Below, piece by piece: positions 23,688-31,978 of a DNA stretch of 64,000 nucleotides (within the stretch, counting starts at the first letter, position 1; each line of letters begins with the position of its first letter). Made by a program: the position numbers and the translations under genes. Source of the stretch: Rhizobium viscosum (GTDB lineage: Bacteria > Pseudomonadota > Alphaproteobacteria > Rhizobiales > Rhizobiaceae); contig NZ_JADBEC010000002.1 of assembly GCF_014873945.1 (NCBI RefSeq), forward strand, positions 2,170,001 through 2,234,000, written 5' to 3'. A model generated the notes under the pieces. That model did no database searches. It worked only from the letters and a program-made list of their open reading frames with translations, and was not told the DNA's origin.

Positions 23688-24644
23688 TTATTTGCGCTTG
23701 ATCAGCGCCTGGGCCGCATCGGCGATCGCCGCCGGCGCCATGCCGAACTCGTCGAGAAGGAATTCGGCCGAACCGGTCGGCGCGTAGACGCCGGGAACGC
23801 CAAGGCGCTTCATCGGCACGGGCGTGTTGTCGACGACCACTTCGGCGACGGCGGAACCGAGGCCGCCGAAGATCGAATGCTCTTCCGCCGTCACGATCGC
23901 TCCAGTCTCGTTGGCCGCCGCGATGATGGCGGCCTCGTCGATCGGGCGAACGGTCGCCATGTTGAGCACGCGCGCCTTGATGCCGCGCCCGGCCAGGATT
24001 TCGGCGGCCTTCACTATGCGGTGGGTCAGCGTGCCGTTGGCAATCAGGGTGACGTCGGAGCCTTCGCGCAGCAGGTTCGCCTTGCCGACTTCGAACTTGT
24101 GACCTTCGGGCAGCAGATCCGGAACGCCGACGCGCGACAGGCGGAGGAAGCAGGGACCATTGTAGCTCGCAGCCCACTCGACGGCGGCGGCAGTCTCGAT
24201 CCGGTCGCAAGGGGCGATCACGGGCAGATTCGGCAGGACGCGCGTCCAGGCGAAATCCTCGATCGAATGATGGGTCGGGCCGAGTTCGCCGTAAGCCATC
24301 CCCGAGGAAATACCGACGAGTTTGACGTTGGCGTTGGAGTAGGAAATGTCGGCCTTGATCTGCTCGAGCGACCGGCCGGTCAGAAACGGCGAGGCGCCGC
24401 AGACATAGGGCAGGCGTCCGCCATTGGCGAGACCGGCGCCGACGCCGACCATGTTCTGTTCGGCGATGCCGACATTGACGAGGCGATCAGGGAATTTCGA
24501 CTTGAAGCCGCCGAGTTTCGACGAGCCGACCGAGTCGTTGCAGACGGCGACGATGGTTTCATTCTCGGCAGCCAGGCGCTCGAGCGTCGCGGCAAAGGCA
24601 TCGCGGCAGTCATAGAGTTTCGGTGGGTTTACGGGCGCGTTCAT
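23688..24644 (-). CDS. Transketolase, C-terminal (pyrimidine-binding and C-domain) subunit
   Basis: 318 residues, equal to the middle and C-terminal domains of full transketolase. The pyrimidine domain shows DRLVNVGIAEQNMVGVGAGLANGG, with the conserved Glu that activates thiamine diphosphate. The C-terminal domain has ILAGRGIKARVLNMATVRPID and GGLGSAVAEVV. It overlaps the N-terminal subunit by one base (TAATG), so they form a two-chain enzyme. Split transketolases next to FGGY kinases are typical of specialised pentose pathways, including apulose-4-phosphate transketolase. Specificity here is unproven. Confidence 0.9.
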   Translation of the reverse strand: MNAPVNPPKLYDCRDAFAATLERLAAENETIVAVCNDSVGSSKLGGFKSKFPDRLVNVGIAEQNMVGVGAGLANGGRLPYVCGASPFLTGRSLEQIKADISYSNANVKLVGISSGMAYGELGPTHHSIEDFAWTRVLPNLPVIAPCDRIETAAAVEWAASYNGPCFLRLSRVGVPDLLPEGHKFEVGKANLLREGSDVTLIANGTLTHRIVKAAEILAGRGIKARVLNMATVRPIDEAAIIAAANETGAIVTAEEHSIFGGLGSAVAEVVVDNTPVPMKRLGVPGVYAPTGSAEFLLDEFGMAPAAIADAAQALIKRK

Positions 24645-25453
24645 TAGAGTGCCTCCGACAGTTCTGCCAATGCAATTTCATACTGTTCCTTGCTCGGAAC
24701 CTTGTGATGCCAGTCGACGCGATCCTGCATGAAAGAGATGCCATGGCCCTTGTTGGTGTGCGCAACGATGCAATGGGGCCGGTCGGAGCGATGCTCGAGC
24801 GCGGGCACGATCGCGTGCATGTCATTGCCGTTGATTTCGCTGACCTCCCAGCCGAAGGCCTCGAGCTTGGGGCGCAACGGTGCGAGATCGTTGGTGTCCG
24901 AGAGCGAAGCGCCCTGCTGGAACCGGTTGTGGTCGATGATCAGCGTCAGGTTGTCCAGGCGGAACTGATATGCCGCCATGATGGCCTCCCAGTTGGAGCC
25001 TTCCTGCATCTCGCCGTCGCCGGTGACGACATAGGTGTGGTACTTCGCACCTGAGAGTTTTGCCGCCTTGGCCATGCCGACAGCGACCGGCAGCCCGTGT
25101 CCCAGAGGCCCGGTATTCGTTTCGACACCCGGCACCTTGTTACAGTTCGGGTGACCGTTCAGACGGGAATGCGGTTTCAGGAAGGTCGAGATTTCCTCTT
25201 CCGGAATGAAGCCGCGCTTGGCGAGCGTGACATAGAGCGCGCAGGCCGTATGGCCCTTCGAAAGCACGAACCTGTCGCGATCGGGGTGTCTTGGCTGATC
25301 GGGCCAGACACGCAGCACACGAAAGTACAGCGCGGTGAGGAGATCGATCACCGACATCTCGCCGCCAATATGGCCGGCGCCTGCCTCGTATACGGCCTGG
25401 AGGTCGCGCAGACGTATCTGGCGAGCAACACGTTCAAGTTCGGAAGGCTCCAT
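24644..25453 (-). CDS. Transketolase, N-terminal (TPP-binding) subunit
   Basis: 269 residues, the pyrophosphate-binding domain. The thiamine-diphosphate/Mg motif is GDGEMQEGSNWEAIMAAYQF ending at LTLIIDHN, and GHIGGEMS and KGHTACALY carry the conserved His residues. ATG 25453 has GAGGAAAC upstream and starts at MEPSELERVARQIR; starts farther upstream are unlikely. It is the first gene of the minus-strand unit. Its leader holds one of two ATAAATATTC operator candidates. Confidence 0.9.
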   Translation of the reverse strand: MEPSELERVARQIRLRDLQAVYEAGAGHIGGEMSVIDLLTALYFRVLRVWPDQPRHPDRDRFVLSKGHTACALYVTLAKRGFIPEEEISTFLKPHSRLNGHPNCNKVPGVETNTGPLGHGLPVAVGMAKAAKLSGAKYHTYVVTGDGEMQEGSNWEAIMAAYQFRLDNLTLIIDHNRFQQGASLSDTNDLAPLRPKLEAFGWEVSEINGNDMHAIVPALEHRSDRPHCIVAHTNKGHGISFMQDRVDWHHKVPSKEQYEIALAELSEAL

Positions 25454-25467
25454 TGTTTCCTCTTGTG

Positions 25468-25480
25468 CATAAATATTCAT
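25468..25480. promoter_or_regulatory. Candidate SorC operator 1 (CATAAATATTCAT)
   Basis: An AT-rich near-palindrome 15 nt upstream of the transketolase ATG. Its core ATAAATATTC recurs at 25608-25617 in the same divergent control region (centres 139 bp apart). Inferred to bind the SorC regulator of this locus. Confidence 0.45.
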
Positions 25481-25605
25481 GTAGTTATATTTTTGCATAC
25501 AAGCCGCCTTAGTCAAGCCCCTTATTGGCTATTGCGCTTCACAGTCACCCGAAAAGCTGGTTGACAGCAACCAGGCAAGTTGTTAATGAATTTTCCAGCA
25601 GGTGT

Positions 25606-25617
25606 GAATAAATATTC
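25606..25617. promoter_or_regulatory. Candidate SorC operator 2 (GAATAAATATTC)
   Basis: Near-perfect palindrome with GAATA/TATTC arms, 47 nt before the permease start. It shares ATAAATATTC with operator 1. A looser relative, TGAATTTTTATTCA, lies at 22149-22162 just before the SorC gene. The pair suggests looping repression of both divergent units. Confidence 0.45.
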
Positions 25618-25664
25618 TTGCCTGAAGAAATACTGGCCGCCGGCCTTAATCCCAGGGAGGAACG

Positions 25665-26648
25665 ATGGTGGCGATCGACGTGAATGAACAGAGCCGGCCC
25701 TCCGGTACGTGGGTCAGCAAGCTCACGGGAGCAACCGGTCCGCTCATCGGACTGCTTTTGCTCTGCCTGTTCCTGACCTTCAGCACAGATACATTTCTCT
25801 CCGTCCGCAATGGTCTGAACATTCTCGACCAGATCACCGTGCTGGGGATCATGGCAGTCGGCATGACCTTCGTGATCCTGATCGGCGGCATCGACCTTTC
25901 GGTAGGTTCGGTCCTGGCTCTCGCGATGATGGTGATGGGCTGGACGGCGAACGTCGCCGGTCTGCCGCTCGGCCTCGGCATCGTGGCGGCACTCATTGCC
26001 GCTATGATCAGCGGCCTGATCGTCGGCATCATGGTCACCTGGTTCAGGGTCCCTGCCTTTATCGCGACACTGGCGATGATGTCGGCTGCGCGCGGCGTGG
26101 CGAACATGATCACCGACGGCCAGCAGATCGTCGGCTTCCCCGACTGGTTCATGATGCTGGCCATTGACCGCCATTTCGGCATTCTGACTGCAACCGTCTT
26201 CCTGATGCTGGCTGTCGTCGCCGCTGCCTGGATTTTTCTGCACTTTCGCGCAGAAGGCCGCATGCTCTATGCGGTCGGCGGCAACCCCGAAGTTGCTCGT
26301 CTTGCCGGCATCAACGTCCAGCTTGTGACTATTCTTGTTTACGTGGCGAGCGCCGTCCTTGCAGGTCTTGCCGGTATCGTTCTTGCCGCCCGTCTGGACT
26401 CGGTTCAGCCGTCCAGCGGTTTTGGTTACGAGCTCGACACGATCGCGGCCGTCGTGATCGGGGGAACGTCTCTGTCGGGAGGTGCGGGCGGCATTGGTGG
26501 CACGCTTATCGGCGTCCTGATCATCGGCGTGCTGCGCAACGGCCTCAACCTGCTCAACGTCTCGCCCTTCCTGCAGCAGGTCATCATCGGCATCGTCATC
26601 GTTCTCGCTGTGGGTGCGGAAACGATCCGCAAGCGGCGGGCTGCCTGA
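25665..26648 (+). CDS. Ribose-type sugar ABC transporter permease (RbsC family)
   Basis: 327 residues, about ten membrane helices. Family landmarks: VLGIMAVGMTFVILIGGIDLSVGSVLAL near residues 60-90, PAFIATLAMMSAARG, AVGGNPEVARLAGINV and GGTSLSGGAGGIGGTLIGVLIIGVL near the C-terminus. GGGAGG lies before ATG 25665. It is first in the plus-strand operon, ahead of the binding protein and ATPase; this order differs from rbsACB. It should import a pentose, tetrose or polyol. Confidence 0.92.
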   Translation: MVAIDVNEQSRPSGTWVSKLTGATGPLIGLLLLCLFLTFSTDTFLSVRNGLNILDQITVLGIMAVGMTFVILIGGIDLSVGSVLALAMMVMGWTANVAGLPLGLGIVAALIAAMISGLIVGIMVTWFRVPAFIATLAMMSAARGVANMITDGQQIVGFPDWFMMLAIDRHFGILTATVFLMLAVVAAAWIFLHFRAEGRMLYAVGGNPEVARLAGINVQLVTILVYVASAVLAGLAGIVLAARLDSVQPSSGFGYELDTIAAVVIGGTSLSGGAGGIGGTLIGVLIIGVLRNGLNLLNVSPFLQQVIIGIVIVLAVGAETIRKRRAA

Positions 26649-26653
26649 TCATT

Positions 26654-26676
26654 CGGCCCGCAGATGGTGCGGGCCG
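26654..26676 (+). repeat. Intercistronic hairpin between permease and binding-protein genes
   Basis: Perfect 8-bp GC stem (CGGCCCGC with GCGGGCCG) around a 7-nt loop, with no U tract. Such hairpins between transporter genes usually protect or trim the mRNA so that the binding protein is made in excess. The same arrangement occurs after thuE. Confidence 0.55.
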
Positions 26677-26764
26677 TCAGAAATTCCTCTCCGAAAGGTT
26701 TGGAGCGGAGCTATTGCCCGAGGGGGAGGATACCCGAGGGTTCACTAACAACGGAGGAACTGAC

Positions 26765-27694
26765 ATGAAATTTGCGCGCACTCTGCTCGCGTCTGCCGCC
26801 CTGCTTGGCCTCAGCCTGGGATCCGTACAGGCGGCCGAAGTCAAGAAGCTCGGCCTTGCCGTCGCCAATTTGCAGGCAAACTTCTTCAACCAGATCAAGC
26901 AGTCCGTCGAAGCTGAAGCCAAGAAGCGTGGCATCGAGGTCGTCACTGTCGACGCCAAGGGCGATGGTCCGACCCAGGTCAACCAGATCCAGGACCTGCT
27001 GACCCAGAATATCGACGCTCTGATCTACATCCCGGCAGGCGCTGCTGCAGCCAGCGTGCCGGTCAAGCTCGCAAAGCAGGCCGGCATTCCGGTCGTCAAC
27101 GTCGACCGCAATGCTGAAGGCGCTCCGGGCGATACCTTCCTGGCGACCGATTCAGTCGCCTCCGCAAAGGCGGTTTGCGACTACATCCTCAAGGAAGCCG
27201 GTGGCAAGGGCAAGATGGTCATCATCCATGGCCAGAAGGGCACCACGCCGGAACTCGACCGCACCAAGGGATGCCTGGAATCCCTGAAGGCCTATCCGGA
27301 CGTGAGCGTCGTCGCCGAGCAATATTCCAACATGTGGAGCCAGGACGAAGGCTTCCAGATCATGCAGAACATGCTTCAGTCGAATTCGGATGTCTCGATC
27401 GTCTTCGCCCAGGCAGATGGACTGGCGCTCGGTGCGGCCCAGGCGATCAAGGTCGCCAATCCATCCCAAAAGATTGTGGTCGGTGGTTTTGATGGCGATA
27501 CCGCTGCACTCGAAGCCCTCAGCAAGGGTGTGTTCGACGTGACCGCGACACAGCAGACGCAGAAGATGGGCCGCGATGCGGTGGAGAATGCGGTCAAGCT
27601 CGCTGCCAAGGAAAAGGTGCCGCCGGTCCAGCTGATGGACGCCACGCTGACGACCAAGGAAAACGTGGCAGGCTTCATCGCCAACCACCCGTAA
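26765..27694 (+). CDS. Sugar ABC transporter periplasmic binding protein (RbsB family)
   Basis: 309 residues. The signal peptide KFARTLLASAALLGLSLGSVQA is cut before AEVKK. The mature fold is Peripla_BP_4: LGLAVANLQANFFNQIKQ, VDAKGDGPTQVNQIQDLLTQNIDALIYIP, VVNVDRNAEGAPGDTFLATDSV and VGGFDGDTAALEAL. GGAGGAAC precedes ATG 26765. The binding site is built for small monosaccharides or polyols. Relatives in rhizobia bind ribose, apiose, erythritol or xylitol, so a structure-based comparison is needed to choose. Confidence 0.92.
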   Translation: MKFARTLLASAALLGLSLGSVQAAEVKKLGLAVANLQANFFNQIKQSVEAEAKKRGIEVVTVDAKGDGPTQVNQIQDLLTQNIDALIYIPAGAAAASVPVKLAKQAGIPVVNVDRNAEGAPGDTFLATDSVASAKAVCDYILKEAGGKGKMVIIHGQKGTTPELDRTKGCLESLKAYPDVSVVAEQYSNMWSQDEGFQIMQNMLQSNSDVSIVFAQADGLALGAAQAIKVANPSQKIVVGGFDGDTAALEALSKGVFDVTATQQTQKMGRDAVENAVKLAAKEKVPPVQLMDATLTTKENVAGFIANHP

Positions 27695-27721
27695 TCAGTC
27701 GAAATCTCGAGGAGGTGTGCT

Positions 27722-29200
27722 GTGACCGAGCCGGTTCTTTCCCTGAGGGGCATATCCAAGCGCTATGGACCGCTCCAGGTTCTGAAAAATGTGGACCTGG
27801 ACGTTTATCCCGGCGAAGTGGTGGCGCTGCTCGGTGAAAACGGCGCCGGCAAGTCGACACTGTCAGGCATCATTGCCGGATCGCGCACACCGTCCGAGGG
27901 CTCGATGACATGGCTGGGGCAGCCTTATGCCCCGGCCGCTCCGCGCGAGGCGATCGACAAGGGCGTCGTGCTGATCCACCAGGAACTGCAGCTTCTGCCG
28001 CATCTTTCCATCGCCGAAAATGTCTTTATCGGCCGATGGCCGATGAAGAATGGCGTAGTCGACCGCACGCAAATGGTCCGCCGTGCCCAGGAGCAGCTCG
28101 CTCGACTGAACCTGCATATTCCTGCGACCCGAAAGGTTGCCGGTCTCTCGACCGCCAATCAGCAGCTCATCGAGATCGCCAAAGCACTGGCGCTCAATGC
28201 CAAGCTGCTCATCCTCGATGAGCCGACTGCCGCACTTGGCGGGGCGGAGACCGAAGCTCTGTTCGAGCAGGTGCGCAAGCTGCGCTCCGAGGGCGTGGGC
28301 ATTATCTACATCTCCCACCGCATGGAGGAGATCAAGAAGATCACCGACCGTATCGTCGTGCTCCGCGACGGAGAGCGCGTCCATGAATTCGCCGACAGTT
28401 CAACGCCGGTACGCACGATCGTCGAAAGCATGGTCGGCCGCTCGCTCGATCGCATGTTTCCGACCCTTCCCGAGCCGACCAGCAGGCCTGTGCTCGAAGT
28501 GTCCGGCCTGACATCGCCGGACGATTCCTTCCGCGATGTCAGCTTCGATGTTCACGCAGGCGAGATTCTCGGCATTGCCGGCCTCGTCGGCGCAGGCCGC
28601 ACCGAGCTCGTGCGTGCGATTTCCGGTGCCGATCCAATCAGCGCCGGCTCAGTCCGGCTGGAAGGCGAGTCGCTGAAGCTGCGCAGCCCGGCGGATGCGA
28701 TCGCCAGGGGCATCGTGATGGTCCCGGAAGATCGCAAGGATCAAGGCCTCGTCGTTGCACACAAGATCAGCGAAAACATCATCTATGCCAATCTCGACAA
28801 GCTTGGCGGGCGCTGGCTCACCTCGGGCGTGAAACGCATCTTCGCCGAAAAGGCGGTGGCGAAGTTCGGCGTCAAAGGTCGTGCGGAGCAGTTGGCTTCC
28901 GATCTCTCCGGCGGCAACCAGCAGAAGGTCGTCATCGCCAAATGGCTGATGCGCGATCCCAAAGTCGTGGTGCTGGACGAGCCCACACGCGGCATCGATG
29001 TCGGAGCCCGCGCCGGCATCTACGATATCATCGTCAACCTCGCCAAGCAGGGTGTCGCGGTCATCGTCGTGAGCTCCGATCTCGAAGAAGTTCTCGGCGT
29101 TTCGAACCGGATTCTCGTGCTGGCACAGGGCAAGCAGGCAGGCATTCTGAAGCGTGACGAGGCGAACGACGTCTCGGTCATGGAACTGGCGACAATCTAG
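27722..29200 (+). CDS. Sugar ABC transporter ATP-binding protein with two ABC domains (RbsA family)
   Basis: 492 residues, the motor of the importer. The first domain has GENGAGKST, VLIHQELQLLPHL, a diverged signature GLSTANQQLIEIAKAL and ILDEPTAAL. The second has GLVGAGRTEL (degenerate Walker A, usual in this family), LSGGNQQKVVIAKWL and VLDEPTRGIDVGA. The start is GTG 27722 with GAGGAGGTG upstream. It lies 27 nt after the binding-protein gene. Confidence 0.93.
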   Translation: MTEPVLSLRGISKRYGPLQVLKNVDLDVYPGEVVALLGENGAGKSTLSGIIAGSRTPSEGSMTWLGQPYAPAAPREAIDKGVVLIHQELQLLPHLSIAENVFIGRWPMKNGVVDRTQMVRRAQEQLARLNLHIPATRKVAGLSTANQQLIEIAKALALNAKLLILDEPTAALGGAETEALFEQVRKLRSEGVGIIYISHRMEEIKKITDRIVVLRDGERVHEFADSSTPVRTIVESMVGRSLDRMFPTLPEPTSRPVLEVSGLTSPDDSFRDVSFDVHAGEILGIAGLVGAGRTELVRAISGADPISAGSVRLEGESLKLRSPADAIARGIVMVPEDRKDQGLVVAHKISENIIYANLDKLGGRWLTSGVKRIFAEKAVAKFGVKGRAEQLASDLSGGNQQKVVIAKWLMRDPKVVVLDEPTRGIDVGARAGIYDIIVNLAKQGVAVIVVSSDLEEVLGVSNRILVLAQGKQAGILKRDEANDVSVMELATI

Positions 29201-29222
29201 GCAAAGACAGAAAGGAAGAGCG

Positions 29223-30011
29223 GTGTCCGACATCTCTCTGAACGCACCAAAACTATTTGATCTCAGCGGCCAGGTCGCCATCGTGACCGGCGCCGGCAGC
29301 GGTATCGGGCAAAGGATCGCGATCGGTCTTGCCCAGTGCGGCGCCGACGTAGCGCTTCTCGATCGCCGCACTGATGACGGTCTTGCCACCACCGCCAGCC
29401 ATATCCGGTCAGCCGGCCGTCGCTCGATCGAGATTGCCGCCGATGTCACCAGCAAGTCGTCTCTGGCCGATGCGGTCGCCCGCACCGAAGCAGATCTCGG
29501 CGCCCTCTCGCTTGCAGTCAATGCGGCCGGCATCGCCAATGCCAATCCCGCCGAGGAAATGGAAGAGGACCAGTACCAGACACTGATGGACATAAATCTG
29601 AAGGGCGTCTTCCTGTCCTGTCAGGCGGAAGCGCGCGCCATGCTGAAGAACGGCCGCGGGTCGATCGTCAACATCGCCTCCATGTCCGGCGTTATCGTCA
29701 ATCGCGGCCTCAGCCAGGCGCATTACAACGCTTCCAAAGCCGGCGTGATCCATATGTCCAAGTCGCTGGCCATGGAGTGGGTCGGGCGCGGTATCCGCGT
29801 CAACACGATTTCGCCGGGCTATACCGCAACGCCGATGAACACGCGCCCGGAGATGGTGCATCAGACCAAGCTCTTCGAAGAGCAGACGCCGATGCAGCGC
29901 ATGGCTGGCGTCGACGAGATGGTCGGTCCGGCCGTCTTCCTGCTGTCGAATGCTGCAAGCTTCGTGACGGGCGTCGATCTGCTTGTCGACGGCGGCTTCT
30001 GCTGCTGGTGA
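29223..30011 (+). CDS. Short-chain dehydrogenase/reductase (polyol/sugar type), first of two
   Basis: 262 residues, NAD(P)-dependent. The nucleotide loop is TGAGSGIGQR, NAAG is at the beta-4 end, and the catalytic Ser, Tyr and Lys are in IVNIASMSG and YNASK. It ends VDGGFCCW, an ending I associate with polyol dehydrogenases. GTG 29223 has AGGAAGAG upstream; an earlier ATG at 29154 lies inside the ATPase gene. The likely reaction is interconversion of an imported polyol and its ketose. It lies 4 nt before tpiA. Confidence 0.88.
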   Translation: MSDISLNAPKLFDLSGQVAIVTGAGSGIGQRIAIGLAQCGADVALLDRRTDDGLATTASHIRSAGRRSIEIAADVTSKSSLADAVARTEADLGALSLAVNAAGIANANPAEEMEEDQYQTLMDINLKGVFLSCQAEARAMLKNGRGSIVNIASMSGVIVNRGLSQAHYNASKAGVIHMSKSLAMEWVGRGIRVNTISPGYTATPMNTRPEMVHQTKLFEEQTPMQRMAGVDEMVGPAVFLLSNAASFVTGVDLLVDGGFCCW

Positions 30012-30015
30012 TCTC

Positions 30016-30753
30016 ATGCGCAAGCTCGTTGCAGGCAATTGGAAAATGAACGGTCTCGTCTCCTCCCAAGCTGAGATCGAGGCGCTGAAGGGACTAACGG
30101 GCAGTGCGACGTGCGATATCGTCGTCTGCCCGCCCTTCACGCTGATTGATCGCGCTGTAGAGCGGGTCAAGGATTCGAACCTGGTCATCGGCGCGCAGGA
30201 TTGTCATGCGCAGCAGTCAGGCGCCCATACGGGCGACGTCTCGGCCGAAATGCTCGCCGATATCGGTGCGCGCTATGTCATCCTCGGACATTCCGAGCGC
30301 CGTGTGTCTCATGGCGAAGACGATGAGATCGTCCGTGCAAAGGCGGTCGCCGCGCATCGCGGGGGCTTGATCGCGATCGTCTGCGTCGGTGAAACGCGAC
30401 ATGAGCGGGATGAAGGACGGGCGATCGAAGTGGTTGGCGAGCAACTGAGAGAATCCGTTCCCGAGGGAGCGACGAGCGCAAATCTCGTCATCGCCTACGA
30501 ACCTGTATGGGCGATAGGAACCGGGTTGGTGCCGACCAACGAGCAGATTGAGGAGGTCCATGCCGCGATCCGGCAGATGCTCGAAGAGCGGCTGGGGAGC
30601 GATGGTAACTCGGTCAGAATCCTCTATGGCGGTTCGGTCAAGTCATCCAATGCCGAAGCGATTTTCGGGCTTCGCAATGTGGATGGAGCACTGGTCGGCG
30701 GCGCTTCGCTGAAGGCATCAGAATTCGCCGGGATTATCTCTGCAGCCGTTTGA
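30016..30753 (+). CDS. tpiA: Triose-phosphate isomerase
   Basis: 245 residues, complete TIM barrel. The N-terminus has LVAGNWKMNG (catalytic Lys), then ILGHSERR (electrophilic His) and VIAYEPVWAIGTG (catalytic Glu), and the phosphate loop ILYGGSVKSSNA. It interconverts dihydroxyacetone phosphate and glyceraldehyde 3-phosphate. Rhizobia usually carry a housekeeping tpiA elsewhere; a second copy inside a sugar operon marks a pathway that releases triose phosphate. It follows the SDR by 4 nt and fits a transketolase scheme in which dihydroxyacetone phosphate must be recycled. Confidence 0.95.
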   Translation: MRKLVAGNWKMNGLVSSQAEIEALKGLTGSATCDIVVCPPFTLIDRAVERVKDSNLVIGAQDCHAQQSGAHTGDVSAEMLADIGARYVILGHSERRVSHGEDDEIVRAKAVAAHRGGLIAIVCVGETRHERDEGRAIEVVGEQLRESVPEGATSANLVIAYEPVWAIGTGLVPTNEQIEEVHAAIRQMLEERLGSDGNSVRILYGGSVKSSNAEAIFGLRNVDGALVGGASLKASEFAGIISAAV

Positions 30754-30830
30754 AGTTTGAGTGAGGAGGCGAGTGTCGCCGGTTTGCCGATCGGCGCGCT
30801 GACGCAGGCATCCCTGAAAGGAAAAAGAGA

Positions 30831-31613
30831 ATGCAGCGTTTCGAAAACAAGACTGTCGTCATTACCGGCGCAAGCCGCGGTATCGGTGCGGCGATTGCCA
30901 AACGCTTTGCACGCGAGGGCGCCAATCTCGTGGTCTCCGCCAACGAGGAGAGCGTGCATGCCGTTGCCGAGCAGATCAAGGCCGATGGCGCAAAGGCAAT
31001 CTCCTTTGTTGGCGACGTCACCGACAAGGCAAGCGTCAAAGCTCTCTTTGATGCAGCTGAGGAGGCCTTCGGCGCTGTCCACGTCTCCATCCAGAATGCC
31101 GGTGTCATCACCATCGCCCGTATCGAAGACATGACCGAGGGCGAGTGGGACAAGGTCATGGCGGTCAATACCAAGGGCGTGTTCCTCTGCGCCCAGGAAG
31201 CGATCGCCCGCATGCGCAAACATGGTCGCGGCGGACGCATCATCAACACGGCGTCCGGACAGGCACGAGACGGCTTCATCTATACGCCGCATTATGCTGC
31301 CTCGAAGATGGGCGTCGTCGGCATCACCCAGAGCCTTGCCAAGGAAGTCGCGACTGACGGCATCACCGTCAACGCCTTCTGCCCGGGCATAATCGAAACC
31401 GACATGTGGGCCTATAACGACCAGGCATGGGGCAAGCTGCTCGGCAACTACGCACCCGGCGAACTCATGAAAGAATGGGTCGAAGGCATCCCGATGAAGC
31501 GCGCCGGATCGGGCGAAGACGTCGCTGGTCTTGTCACCTTTCTTGCAAGTGACGACGCGGCCTATATCACCGGCCAGACCATCAATGTCGATGGCGGGCT
31601 GATCATGTCCTAG
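30831..31613 (+). CDS. Short-chain dehydrogenase/reductase, second of two
   Basis: 260 residues. TGASRGIGAA, NAGV, RIINTASGQ and YAASK give a complete classical SDR active site. The region after the active site (GIIETDMWAYNDQAWGKLLG) is long and typical of sorbitol/acetoin-type dehydrogenases. AAGGAAAAAGAG lies upstream of ATG 30831. It closes the transporter operon. With the first SDR it suggests two redox steps, for example polyol to ketose and a second stereoisomer, before the kinase. Confidence 0.87.
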   Translation: MQRFENKTVVITGASRGIGAAIAKRFAREGANLVVSANEESVHAVAEQIKADGAKAISFVGDVTDKASVKALFDAAEEAFGAVHVSIQNAGVITIARIEDMTEGEWDKVMAVNTKGVFLCAQEAIARMRKHGRGGRIINTASGQARDGFIYTPHYAASKMGVVGITQSLAKEVATDGITVNAFCPGIIETDMWAYNDQAWGKLLGNYAPGELMKEWVEGIPMKRAGSGEDVAGLVTFLASDDAAYITGQTINVDGGLIMS

Positions 31614-31723
31614 CGCTGTTCGACAATAGGAAACGGTGCTTTCATCACCGGGAGGCAATTCTCGCGAGGCGATCTGCACCCAACCTCTTGCAGAACAAGC
31701 CATTCGTCATTTACATAAGCAAT

Positions 31724-31866
31724 GTTCTCAGGGCGGGGTGCAATTCCCCACCGGCGGTATCGAGGCAACTCGGAGCCCGCGAGCGCCTTCGTGAAAGCGA
31801 AGGGTCAGCAGATCCGGTGAGATGCCGGAGCCGACGGTCACAGTCCGGATGGAAGAGAGCAACGCA
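31724..31866 (+). promoter_or_regulatory. FMN riboswitch (RFN element)
   Basis: The element has the conserved RFN blocks: CAGGGCGGGGTG, ATTCCCCACCGGCGG, GAGCCCGCGAGCG, GGTCAGCAGATCCGGTGAG, then GCCGGAGCCGACGGTCACAG and GGATGGAAGAGAG, closing to AGGGCGG-type pairing. It senses flavin mononucleotide and lies directly upstream of ribB. High FMN should shut expression through the following hairpin or by hiding the ribosome site. Confidence 0.95.
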
Positions 31867-31871
31867 GGGGG

Positions 31872-31894
31872 CGCCGCTCGGCACGCGGCGTTTC
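31872..31894 (+). terminator. Hairpin downstream of the FMN aptamer
   Basis: CGCCGC pairs with GCGGCG around a 7-nt loop, followed by TTTC. The U tract is short, so it may be a weak terminator or a stem that alternates with the aptamer. Confidence 0.45.
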
Positions 31895-31978
31895 ATATGC
31901 TTGTTCGCCCAAGGGAAAATGGTGGCTTTGACAGGCCATGAATGCCGCTCACGCGGCTAACCCTTGAAAGGCAGAGAA

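Noticed and set aside
21670..23787. 705-codon open frame on the plus strand
   Set aside because: It runs opposite to the SorC regulator and FGGY kinase, both with clear motifs. The translation is low-complexity Arg/His/Gly-rich with no recognisable domain; it is a GC-rich shadow.
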